Shown in pieces: positions 1 through 6,186 of a DNA stretch of 42,538 bases (position 1 is the stretch's first letter; each line of letters opens with the position of its first letter). The stretch comes from Actinomycetales bacterium SN12. Its GTDB lineage: Bacteria; Actinomycetota; Actinomycetes; Actinomycetales; Microbacteriaceae. The notes under the pieces were generated by a model. The model was not told the DNA's origin. It searched no databases and saw nothing but the letters and a program-made list of their open reading frames with translations. The stretch lies in assembly GCA_002837415.1 (NCBI GenBank), contig PJCV01000012.1:1-42538 (forward strand). The letters run 5' to 3'. The position numbers were made by a program, and so were the translations under genes.

Positions 1-13
1 CGGCCCCGTTCTC

Positions 14-101
14 GGCGTCGAGAGCAGGGGACGTCGCCGACTGCACGGCTCATTCGCGTGAACGTCCCGCTCACTCGCCGAGGTCCCGTGCTCTCGACGC
101 C
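14..101. repeat. 13-bp inverted repeat upstream of the HAD gene
   Basis: The 13-mer GGCGTCGAGAGCA at 14-26 recurs as its exact reverse complement at 89-101, about 62 bases apart and 40 bases before the first gene. No coding function is visible in bases 1-140. The role is unknown; it may be a chance or decayed structure. Confidence 0.35.
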
Positions 102-128
102 AGGGGAAAGGTGGCTCGACGCGACCCG

Positions 129-134
129 TAGGCT
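129..134 (+). promoter_or_regulatory. -10 box for a leaderless HAD transcript
   Basis: TAGGCT (TAnnnT pattern) ends six bases before the ATG at 141, which would place transcription start on the A of the start codon. There is no purine-rich ribosome site. No clear -35 is visible. Confidence 0.4.
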
Positions 135-140
135 GGATGC

Positions 141-809
141 ATGCCCGCTTCGCCATACACCTGCATCCTCTGGGACGTCGACGGCACCATCGCCGACGCG
201 TCCGCCGGCATCCTTCCGCGCCTGCAGCAGGTGTTCGCGTCGTACGGCTTGCCCCAGCCGGATGTCGACGCCCTGTCGCTCTGGATCGGCCCGCCCATGC
301 TCGAGTCGTTCCAGGTGCGCGCGGGAATGGACGCCGCGCAGGCCGAAGAGGCCGTGCAGCGGTACCGCGCTCTCGCCGCGGCAGACGGCTACGCCGCCTC
401 GGTCGACCTCTACCCCGGCGTCGCCGATGTGCTGCGCGCTGTTCAGGCCGCCGGCATCCCGCAGGCGACGGCCAGCACCAAACCCGAGAACCAGGTGCAG
501 GCGATCCTCGACCACTACGAGCTGACGCCGCTGTTCACCGCGGTCTCCGGCGCCAGGGTCGGAAGCATCGGCAACCACGACGGCAAGTCGTTCGTGGTCG
601 GCCAGGCACTCGAACGGCTGCGGGCCGCGGGCGTCGACGTGTCGCGTCCGGTGCTGATCGGCGACCGTCACCACGATGTCGACGGTGCGGCCGAGCACGG
701 CATCCCGGTCATCTTCTCGGAGTGGGGCTTCGGGCAGCCCGATGAGGCCGAGGGTGCGAAGGCGCGCGCCGCCGATGCCGCCGAGCTGCACGCCCTGCTG
801 CTCGGCTGA
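141..809 (+). CDS. HAD-superfamily hydrolase, phosphoglycolate phosphatase-like
   Basis: A 222-residue cytoplasmic phosphatase of the haloacid dehalogenase superfamily. Motif I is WDVDGTIAD, with nucleophile Asp12 and acid Asp14. Motif II/III is near ASTKPENQ and motif IV is IGDRHHDVDGAAEHGIPVI, which binds Mg2+. The sequence between motif I and the core forms the helical cap of the Gph/PpaX-like subgroup. The substrate cannot be told from sequence: phosphoglycolate, pyrophosphate and sugar phosphates are all possible. The gene is alone on the plus strand, converges on the cold-shock gene, and is followed by a strong hairpin. The start at 141 is preferred because a -10-like box sits just upstream and the HAD motif begins at residue 11. 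Confidence 0.9.
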   Translation: MPASPYTCILWDVDGTIADASAGILPRLQQVFASYGLPQPDVDALSLWIGPPMLESFQVRAGMDAAQAEEAVQRYRALAAADGYAASVDLYPGVADVLRAVQAAGIPQATASTKPENQVQAILDHYELTPLFTAVSGARVGSIGNHDGKSFVVGQALERLRAAGVDVSRPVLIGDRHHDVDGAAEHGIPVIFSEWGFGQPDEAEGAKARAADAAELHALLLG

Positions 810-833
810 ACCCCGCCAGCATCCGCAGACACA

Positions 834-867
834 GAACTCCCCGGCGCCGATCGGCACCGGGGAGTTC
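834..867. terminator. Bidirectional terminator between HAD gene and cspA
   Basis: A 15-bp stem, GAACTCCCCGGCGCC with its near-exact complement (one G-T wobble), and a 4-base loop. It lies between two convergent genes and can serve both. Confidence 0.75.
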
Positions 868-877
868 AGGACCCGCC

Positions 878-1084
878 TCAGAGAGGGCGGATGTTCTCGG
901 CCTGAAGGCCCTTGGGGCCCTGTGCCACATCGAACTCCACGCGCTGGTTCTCGTCGAGTGACCGGTAGCCGCTGGAGGCGATTGCGGAGTAGTGCGCGAA
1001 CACGTCGGCGCCTCCGTCATCGGGGGAGATGAAGCCGAAGCCCTTCTCCGAGTTGAACCACTTGACCGTGCCCTGGGTGCTCAT
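878..1084 (-). CDS. cspA: Cold-shock domain protein (CspA family)
   Basis: A 68-residue single cold-shock domain, the normal size for bacterial Csp. It is a small beta-barrel that binds single-stranded RNA/DNA and acts as an RNA chaperone and anti-terminator. It starts with [15 protein letters not shown], containing the RNP1 motif KGFGFI, and RNP2 appears as DVFAHYSAI. The last residues, [14 protein letters not shown], are the usual C-terminus. A promoter-like pair lies 50-80 bases upstream on the minus strand, giving a leader of about 45 bases; no strong Shine-Dalgarno is visible. Gene number within the genome is unknown, so the symbol denotes the family. Confidence 0.95.
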   Translation of the reverse strand: MSTQGTVKWFNSEKGFGFISPDDGGADVFAHYSAIASSGYRSLDENQRVEFDVAQGPKGLQAENIRPL

Positions 1085-1137
1085 TTACTGCCGTTCTGCT
1101 GATTGCCATGTCGACGCAGGATGCCCCGACTGCGCTA

Positions 1138-1165
1138 ACGCTATCCCAGCGGACCCTTCCGTCAA
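1138..1165 (-). promoter_or_regulatory. Candidate cspA promoter
   Basis: Read on the minus strand, TTGACG (1160-1165) and TAGCGT (1138-1143) are separated by 16 bases. The -10 fits TAnnnT and the -35 matches five of six consensus bases. Confidence 0.5.
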
Positions 1166-1211
1166 CAGGGCGAAGTGGAAGGTGACCCAAATGTTGCATG
1201 AAAACGTGGAT

Positions 1212-1242
1212 GGCCCCCACCGCGGGGGGAGCGGTGAGGGCC
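1212..1242. other. Hairpin in the cspA-csbD gap
   Basis: The arms GGCCCCCACCGC and GCGGTGAGGGCC pair with a single wobble around a 7-base loop. There is no T-run on either side, so it is not a clear terminator. It is the first of a series of inverted repeats in a gene-free stretch of about 640 bases. Confidence 0.45.
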
Positions 1243-1292
1243 GAAGACGACCGGAGGGTGCGTCGGGATTCAGCATACACGCTTTTCGACAC

Positions 1293-1318
1293 ATTTGTCC
1301 CCCATATGGGGGACAAAT
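1293..1318. promoter_or_regulatory. Perfect 26-bp palindrome, candidate operator
   Basis: ATTTGTCCCCCAT is followed directly by its exact reverse complement, with CATATG at the centre. A continuous 13+13 palindrome without a loop looks more like a dimeric regulator site than a terminator. It is about 130 bases upstream of the cspA -35 and 75 bases before the hairpin series leading to csbD. The regulator is unknown. Confidence 0.5.
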
Positions 1319-1390
1319 CAGAGAATCAGTGCCATGATGAGAGCGGCCCCCTCGCCTCAGCTTCTGGGGAGATGCAGGCAAGGGACCAAC

Positions 1391-1635
1391 TGCATGCGGA
1401 GATCGTCGGAAACTGGGGAGTAGCCGTCACCGAAGGGGAATCGGGAGAACAAGCGATCAGATCCCACCGCATGCACCTCAGGATACGACCTGGGGGATCA
1501 GATGGGGATTGCAGGCTCGGAGAGGAATCGTCAGCACAGCGAGGCAGACGTCCTCTCCGAGCCGCTTCATGTCGGCTCGAAGCCGACGGCAGCCTCGAGG
1601 CGTGACGAGTTCTAACGCGGACAGCTTCGGCTGTC
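1391..1635 (+). ncRNA. Candidate structured RNA upstream of csbD
   Basis: Several hairpins follow one another. A 9-bp stem TGCATGCGG (1391-1399)/CCGCATGCA (1467-1475) continues inward with GATC/GATC and encloses a small CCGA/TCGG hairpin (1430-1444). CCTCAGG/CCTGGGG (1476-1495) comes next, then a perfect 13-bp stem GGCTCGGAGAGGA/TCCTCTCCGAGCC (1514-1526/1551-1563). GTCGGCT/AGCCGAC (1571-1587) follows. The last is GACAGC-TTCG-GCTGTC (1620-1635), a cUUCGg tetraloop favouring the plus strand. No convincing protein frame covers it. It could be a riboswitch-like leader of csbD, a small RNA or a decayed mobile element. I could not match it to a known family. Confidence 0.4.
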
Positions 1636-1726
1636 AATCCCTTGGCCGGATTGCGCACCCCGGTGACACGCTGGCATCTCCACGTCAGACAGGGCGGTGA
1701 TCCCGCCCCGAACGGAGGGAGAACCC

Positions 1727-1900
1727 ATGGGAGCCATGGACGACGCTAAGCACAACACCGAGAAGCTCGTTGGCAAGGCCAAGGAGGGCATCGGCGACGC
1801 AACCGACGACCACAGCCTTCAGGCGGAGGGCAAGACCGATCAGGTCAAGGCCGACGCCAAGAAGGTCGGCGACGACGTCAAGGACGCTTTCGACAAGTAA
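1727..1900 (+). CDS. CsbD-like stress protein
   Basis: A 57-residue, highly charged hydrophilic protein of the CsbD family. It has the repeated pattern KLVGKAKEGIGDATDD followed by AEGKTDQVKADAKK and a Lys/Asp-rich tail. CsbD proteins are abundant under general stress in many bacteria, and their biochemical role is unknown. The start at 1727 is chosen over an upstream in-frame GTG at 1697 because GGAGGGA sits seven bases before it and the family begins near this point. It is monocistronic: it is preceded by the structured gap and followed by a terminator-like hairpin. Confidence 0.85.
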   Translation: MGAMDDAKHNTEKLVGKAKEGIGDATDDHSLQAEGKTDQVKADAKKVGDDVKDAFDK

Positions 1901-1926
1901 CCTTCGCGGCCGTTGCGCCGGACAGC

Positions 1927-1954
1927 GCGCCGTCGACCTCCGGGTCGACGGCGC
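1927..1954 (+). terminator. Terminator after csbD
   Basis: A perfect 12-bp stem GCGCCGTCGACC/GGTCGACGGCGC with loop TCCG, followed by TTGTCGTAT. It lies 27 bases after the csbD stop. Confidence 0.65.
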
Positions 1955-1986
1955 TTGTCGTATCACCAGGGGATGAGGAGGAGCCG

Positions 1987-3045
1987 ATGGATGCCACGCG
2001 CTTCGGCGTCGAAGAGGAATTCCTGCTGCTCGACGAGTCGGCGCTCATCCCGCTGTCGGGCAGCGGGATCGTCGATCGGGTGAAGGGCCCTGCGCCCGGC
2101 GGGGGCGTGATCACGTCTGAGTACCTCACCTGCCAGTTCGAGTGCGCCACAGATCCCGTTCGCACACTGGGCGAGGCCGGGTCGCAGCTCGGCGGGATGC
2201 GCCGGATGCTCGCAGAGCTGGCCCCCGAGAATTCACTCGTCGCCGCCACCGGCGCTCCGCTCGCGCAGTGGAGCGCGCCGCTGATCTCGGCGTCGAAGCA
2301 CTACGACGACGTGTCGACGCTGCTCGGACAGCTCACCAGGCAGCACGCGGTGAACGGCCTGCACGTGCACGTCGAGGTGGTCGGCGATGAAGAGCGGGTA
2401 CGCGCGCTGCGGCGAGTGCGGGCCTGGCTGCCGGTGCTGCTCGCCCTCAGCGCGAACTCGCCCTTCACGTATGGCGTGGCGTCAGGGCTGGCGAGCTGGC
2501 GCAGTGTGCTCATCAGGAGGCTTCCGGTGTCGTGGGCACCCCCGGCCTTCCACGATGCCGACGAGTACCACCGCACCGTCGAGCAGATGGTGACCGTCGG
2601 GCTGCTTCCCTCGCGCGGATCGACGTCATGGGCGGTGCGTCTGTCGGAGAGGTTCGACACCGTCGAGGCTCGGGTCGCCGACGCTCAGCTGCGCGTCGAC
2701 GACGCGCTGCTGCAGGCCTCGCTGACGCGCGCGATCGCCATCGCCGACGATCTGCCGGATGCCGCTCCCCCGCCCGCCGAGCTCGACGCCGCCATGTGGC
2801 TGGCGGCTCGCCACGGCATGGACGCGCGGCTGTTCACCCCCGAGGGCGAGATCGAAGACGCCTGGGCGGCCACCGAGCGGATGCTCGACGGCATCCGCCC
2901 CGCACTCGACGCCAACGGCGACGAGAGCTTCGTCGACGAGCATCTGGGACGCCTGCGGTCGGAGGGCACCGGCTCGCAGCGGCAGCTGCGCGCGTATCAG
3001 ACGGGTGGCGCCCAGTCGCTGGGGGCTCTGTACCGCCAGTGGTGA
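1987..3045 (+). CDS. Glutamate-cysteine ligase type 2 / YbdK-like carboxylate-amine ligase
   Basis: A 352-residue ATP-dependent carboxylate-amine ligase of the GCS2 family (YbdK type), which joins the gamma-carboxyl of glutamate to cysteine or another amine. Visible features are FGVEEEFLLLD at residues 6-16, with acidic residues for Mg-ATP, and the histidine motif NGLHVHVE at 123-130. Also present are SANSPFTYG and RLSERFDTVEARVAD in the C-terminal half. The length is typical. The start follows GAGGAGGAG spaced for translation. Most actinobacteria use mycothiol instead of glutathione, so the true substrate is uncertain. A leaderless gene begins 30 bases after the stop. Confidence 0.85.
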   Translation: MDATRFGVEEEFLLLDESALIPLSGSGIVDRVKGPAPGGGVITSEYLTCQFECATDPVRTLGEAGSQLGGMRRMLAELAPENSLVAATGAPLAQWSAPLISASKHYDDVSTLLGQLTRQHAVNGLHVHVEVVGDEERVRALRRVRAWLPVLLALSANSPFTYGVASGLASWRSVLIRRLPVSWAPPAFHDADEYHRTVEQMVTVGLLPSRGSTSWAVRLSERFDTVEARVADAQLRVDDALLQASLTRAIAIADDLPDAAPPPAELDAAMWLAARHGMDARLFTPEGEIEDAWAATERMLDGIRPALDANGDESFVDEHLGRLRSEGTGSQRQLRAYQTGGAQSLGALYRQW

Positions 3046-3070
3046 CCGGAGGACTCGCGCGGCTTATCAT
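3043..3070 (+). promoter_or_regulatory. Promoter for leaderless DUF7882 gene
   Basis: GTGACC (3043-3048), 17 bases, then TATCAT (3065-3070), ending five bases before the ATG at 3076. The -35 overlaps the end of the upstream ligase gene. No ribosome site is present. Confidence 0.5.
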
Positions 3071-3075
3071 CCAGT

Positions 3076-3405
3076 ATGGGAAGACTGAAGTACGACAGCA
3101 GCGCCCCGCCGATCACGATCGACGATGAGACACTCGCGCATCTCAAGATCGTCATCGGCACCAAGCTGCGCCGCAACGAGAGCTTCCTGCTGACCTGGTT
3201 GCGAGGCGACGACGCCGAGGACGCCCGAACCACCATCTGGGTGCATCCGTCGATACCGATCCAGTTCGGCTTCGACACCGCCGTCCTCCCGCCCGTCGCG
3301 CCGGAGCGCGTCACGGCGATCATGACGGCGCTGAACGCCACCGGCGAACTCGTCCTCGACGAGTGCCTTGCCTCTCCCGCCGCCGTCATCGAACCGGCAG
3401 GATGA
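3076..3405 (+). CDS. DUF7882 family protein, copy 1
   Basis: A 109-residue cytoplasmic protein of unknown function, without signal peptide or membrane segment. It shares a clear framework with the protein at 17827-18138: MG-L-Y-S, then DDxTLAHLKxVI, KLRRNESFxLxW, TxWxHPSIPxxF and a terminal segment after two predicted helices. I recognise it as the Microbacteriaceae family DUF7882, sometimes labelled as DNA ligase-like in databases, but no ligase lysine motif is visible here. It appears leaderless. The conserved LRRNESF and HPSIP motifs are the obvious functional candidates. Confidence 0.8.
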   Translation: MGRLKYDSSAPPITIDDETLAHLKIVIGTKLRRNESFLLTWLRGDDAEDARTTIWVHPSIPIQFGFDTAVLPPVAPERVTAIMTALNATGELVLDECLASPAAVIEPAG

Positions 3406-3425
3406 CTCTTCCCACGACCGGGGAC

Positions 3426-3458
3426 GGAAAAGGCCCCGGATGATCCGGGGCCTTTTCC
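3426..3458. terminator. Bidirectional terminator, DUF7882 / tRNA-Leu
   Basis: A perfect 15-bp stem beginning GGAAAAGGCCCCGGA, with a TGA loop, ending in TTTTCC on both strands. It serves the plus-strand DUF7882 gene and the minus-strand tRNA-Leu. Confidence 0.85.
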
Positions 3459-3464
3459 ATTCTG

Positions 3465-3548
3465 TGCGCGAGGGGGGACTTGAACCCCCACGCCCTTGCG
3501 AGCACTGGCACCTGAAGCCAGCGCGTCTACCTATTCCGCCACTCGCGC
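3465..3548 (-). tRNA. tRNA-Leu (anticodon CAG)
   Basis: An 84-base class II tRNA read on the minus strand. The acceptor is GCGCGAG paired with CTCGCGC, with discriminator A. The anticodon arm CTGGC-TTCAGGT-GCCAG gives anticodon CAG, which decodes CTG, the main leucine codon in this high-GC genome. The long variable arm TGCTCGCAAGGGCG and T-loop GTTCAAGTC are typical of tRNA-Leu. CCA is not encoded. Confidence 0.93.
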
Positions 3549-3686
3549 ATCGTCTTGTTCCGGAGAACTCAACCTCGAAAGGCTATCACGATGGGCGGCG
3601 TGCTTCGAACCGGCCGACCTCAAGAAGCGGTTATCCAGCCCGCCTGACTACGATGGCCCTACCGGTCGGCATGCCAGAGGAACCTC

Positions 3687-4391
3687 GTGGGATTACTTGA
3701 CAGCTTTGAGAAGGGTCTTGAACGCGCTGTGAACAGCGCGTTCGCCAAGACCTTCCGCAGCGGCATCCAGCCCGTCGAGATCGCCTCGGCGCTTCGGCGC
3801 GAGGCCGATACCAACGCGGCTGTGGTCAGCCGCGACCGCATCATCACGCCCAGCGACTACCTCGTGCGGCTGAGCCCCGACGACCACCAGCGGATGCGCG
3901 CGCTCGGACGCGCATTGAACGAAGAGCTCTTCGCGCTGATGACGAAGCACGCGCGAGCACAGGGATACAGCTTCGCCGGCCCGCTGCACATCTCGATGGA
4001 GGCCGATGAGCGCGTCGCCACCGGCGTCGTGCGGGTGAACTCCTCTTCTGTCGAGAGCACTGTCGAGTGGCAGGGCGTCGTCGAGATCGACGGCCGACGG
4101 CATCCGCTCACCAGCGCCCGCACAGTGATCGGTCGTGGCAACGACGCCGACATCACCATCTCCGACGCGGGCTCCAGCCGCCGTCATGCCGAGATCCTCT
4201 GGGACGGCGAGCGCGGGATGCTGCGCGACCTGGGTTCGACGAACGGCACCAAGGTCGACGGGCAGAAGATCCGCGAGACCGCACTCACACCTGGCACCTC
4301 GTTCACGATCGGCCGCACCGAGCTCACCTTCGACGTCGTGCCCGTGAGCCCTTCGACAGGCTCAGGGACCCAGAGAGGGACGATCCGATGA
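3687..4391 (+). CDS. fhaA: FhaA: DUF3662 plus FHA domain protein
   Basis: A 234-residue cytoplasmic protein, first gene of the seven-gene pkn operon. Residues 1-115 match the DUF3662 N-terminal domain (GLLDSFEKGLERAVNSAFAK...) and residues 140-215 are an FHA phosphothreonine-binding domain with GRGNDADI, SSRRHAEI and DLGSTNGT. In mycobacteria FhaA binds phosphorylated partners of PknA/PknB, including the MurJ-linked complex, and restrains peptidoglycan synthesis. It lacks the long linker of the mycobacterial protein. The GTG start at 3687 has an AGAGGA site. The last ~14 residues (VSPSTGSGTQRGTIR) are read from a REP-like repeat and are not part of the FHA fold. It overlaps fhaB by four bases. 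Confidence 0.93.
   Translation: MGLLDSFEKGLERAVNSAFAKTFRSGIQPVEIASALRREADTNAAVVSRDRIITPSDYLVRLSPDDHQRMRALGRALNEELFALMTKHARAQGYSFAGPLHISMEADERVATGVVRVNSSSVESTVEWQGVVEIDGRRHPLTSARTVIGRGNDADITISDAGSSRRHAEILWDGERGMLRDLGSTNGTKVDGQKIRETALTPGTSFTIGRTELTFDVVPVSPSTGSGTQRGTIR
4349..4373 (+). repeat. REP-like class 1 element at fhaA 3' end
   Basis: CCTTCGACAGGCTCAGGGAC plus CCAG, the same unit found in pknB. It encodes the terminal residues of FhaA and lies just before the fhaB start. Confidence 0.8.
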
Positions 4392-4879
4392 GCGAACTCG
4401 TGCTCCTGCTGCTGCGCATCGGCTTCCTGGTGCTGCTGTGGTTCTTCGTGTTCGGCGTCGTCTACTCGCTTCGCGCCGACCTGTTCGGCGTCCGCGTGCG
4501 CAAGATGCCCGCGAGTGAGGCGGCCGCTGTTCCCGCTGCCTCCCCTGCCCCCACGCCGGCGAAGCTGCCCTCGAGCGGGCGGCTCCCCACTCATCTGATC
4601 ATCACCTCGGGACCCAAGACCGGACTCGAGGTCCCGCTGGGTTCGGCGGATTCGCTGTCGATCGGACGCTCCAGCGAGTCGGGCCTCGTGATCCGCGATG
4701 ACTACACCTCCAGTCACCATGCACGACTGTCGAAGCGCGGCGACATCTGGACGATCCAGGACCTCGACTCCACCAACGGCACCTATCTCGACGGGCGGCG
4801 CCTCGGCGACAAGCCCCTGCAGGTCGCGATCGGAACCCCCATCAAGGTGGGCGCCACGACCTTCGAGCTACGATCGTAA
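4388..4879 (+). CDS. fhaB: FhaB (FipA): membrane-anchored FHA domain protein
   Basis: A 163-residue protein. Residues 5-27 form one hydrophobic segment (LLLLRIGFLVLLWFFVFGVV), then a basic and proline-rich linker leads to a C-terminal FHA domain with SIGRSSESG, SSHHARL and DLDSTNGTYLDG. The family recruits phosphorylated partners of PknA/PknB at the membrane and helps cell division. In mycobacteria FipA links FtsZ and FtsQ. The ATG overlaps the fhaA stop (ATGA), so the two are translationally coupled. The segment start at 4388 is chosen over longer readings in the same frame because those cross the FhaA gene. Confidence 0.92.
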   Translation: MSELVLLLLRIGFLVLLWFFVFGVVYSLRADLFGVRVRKMPASEAAAVPAASPAPTPAKLPSSGRLPTHLIITSGPKTGLEVPLGSADSLSIGRSSESGLVIRDDYTSSHHARLSKRGDIWTIQDLDSTNGTYLDGRRLGDKPLQVAIGTPIKVGATTFELRS

Positions 4880-4893
4880 GGCTCCGCATCCAG

Positions 4894-6186
4894 ATGGTCT
4901 TCGAGGGCTCGAGCGCAGCGATCTCCCACACCGGGAAGGTCCGCTCCAACAATCAGGACTCCGGATACTCCGGAGCGAACCTGTTCGTGGTCGCCGACGG
5001 CATGGGCGGCCACGCTGGAGGAGACGTCGCCTCGACGCTTGCGATCGCGCGCATGGAGGCGCTCGATCATCCCTACGCCTCCACCGACGACGCACAGGCC
5101 GAGCTGCAGGCGGCAGCCACCACCGCCGCCGGCGACCTCATACAGGCGTCGAAGGAGCGGCCCGAGCTCGCCGGGCTCGGCACCACGCTCTGCGCCATCG
5201 TGATGGTCGACGACCACGCGGTCATCGGCCACATCGGCGACTCGCGCATCTACCTCTACCGTGACGACGCGCTCACGCAGATCACCACCGACCACACGTT
5301 CGTGCAGCGCCTGGTCGACTCCGGTCGCATCACGGTCGAAGAAGCCAGGTATCACCCGCGCCGCTCGGTGCTCATGCGCGTGCTGAGCGACATGGACATC
5401 GCTCCCGACCTCGACATGTTCGTCATGCCGACCAGGCCCGGCGACCGCTGGCTGCTGTGCTCCGACGGCCTGTCCGGCGTCGTCGACGACGAGCACATCG
5501 CCAAGGCGATGCGCCTCGGTCTCGCTCCCGGCCGCACGGCCGACAGCCTGCTCAAGCAGGCGCTCGATGGCGGTGCTCCCGACAACGTCACGATGGTGCT
5601 CGTCGACGTCGGCGGCGCGCATCCGCTCTCGTCCGGCACTCCGACGATCGTCGGCGCGGCGTCGAACCCGGCAGACCTGCCGGTGCCCGCGCCGCGACCC
5701 TCCCTCACCGGCTGGCTGCACCCCGTGCTGCAGGCGGCGAACGAGCCCAGCCACTTCGAGCCCGACTCCGACGACTTCTTCGAGGAGATCATCGAGGAGG
5801 ATCGGCGTCGTGCTCGCCGGCGCCGCTTCGCCTGGCTGTTCGCGCTGTTCCTCGCTGTCCTCGCGCTGGTCGGCGCGGGTCTCATCGCCTACAACTGGAC
5901 GCAGACCCGCTACTTCGTCGGGGCGGATGACGACAGCGTCGTGATCTACCGCGGTGTGCAGCAGAGCATCGGTCCGTTCTCGCTGTCGACAGAAGTGAAG
6001 GACACCGGCATCCTGCTCGCCGATCTGCAGTCGTACCAGCGCTCGTCGGTCGAGCGGACGATCAACGCCCGTTCGCTCGCCGACGCCGAGGCGATCACCG
6101 ATCGCCTCGCGAAGATGGTGCTGCACGTCGAGCCACCGCAGCCCCAGCCCTCACCCACCGCGACCACGGAGGTGCCGACGCCATGA
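4894..6186 (+). CDS. pstP: PstP: PP2C-type Ser/Thr protein phosphatase
   Basis: A 430-residue membrane phosphatase that reverses PknA/PknB phosphorylation. The N-terminal PP2C domain (about 1-240) has the metal-binding motifs VRSNNQDSG, VVADGMGGHAGGD, GHIGDSRIYLYR, LLCSDGLSG and PDNVTMVLVDV. After a proline-rich linker there is one transmembrane segment (about residues 312-334, FAWLFALFLAVLALVGAGLI) and an extracytoplasmic tail of about 95 residues. This is the known PstP architecture. The start lies 14 bases after fhaB and the stop overlaps rodA by four bases. Confidence 0.96.
   Translation: MVFEGSSAAISHTGKVRSNNQDSGYSGANLFVVADGMGGHAGGDVASTLAIARMEALDHPYASTDDAQAELQAAATTAAGDLIQASKERPELAGLGTTLCAIVMVDDHAVIGHIGDSRIYLYRDDALTQITTDHTFVQRLVDSGRITVEEARYHPRRSVLMRVLSDMDIAPDLDMFVMPTRPGDRWLLCSDGLSGVVDDEHIAKAMRLGLAPGRTADSLLKQALDGGAPDNVTMVLVDVGGAHPLSSGTPTIVGAASNPADLPVPAPRPSLTGWLHPVLQAANEPSHFEPDSDDFFEEIIEEDRRRARRRRFAWLFALFLAVLALVGAGLIAYNWTQTRYFVGADDDSVVIYRGVQQSIGPFSLSTEVKDTGILLADLQSYQRSSVERTINARSLADAEAITDRLAKMVLHVEPPQPQPSPTATTEVPTP

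Noticed and set aside
1293..1318. Palindrome as a transcription terminator
   Set aside because: It is continuous without a loop, is not at a gene end and has no T-run. An operator is more likely.
1411..1425. GGGGAGTAGC looks like the start of a Mn2+ (yybP-ykoY) riboswitch
   Set aside because: The closing stem and the second conserved loop of that riboswitch are not found downstream.
1198..1605. 135-residue plus-strand frame in the cspA-csbD gap
   Set aside because: It crosses the palindrome and several hairpins, has no ribosome site and no protein-like pattern. A structured non-coding region fits better.
4783..6126. 447-residue minus-strand frame
   Set aside because: Antisense to pstP, without recognisable motifs. 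pstP carries the complete PP2C signature.
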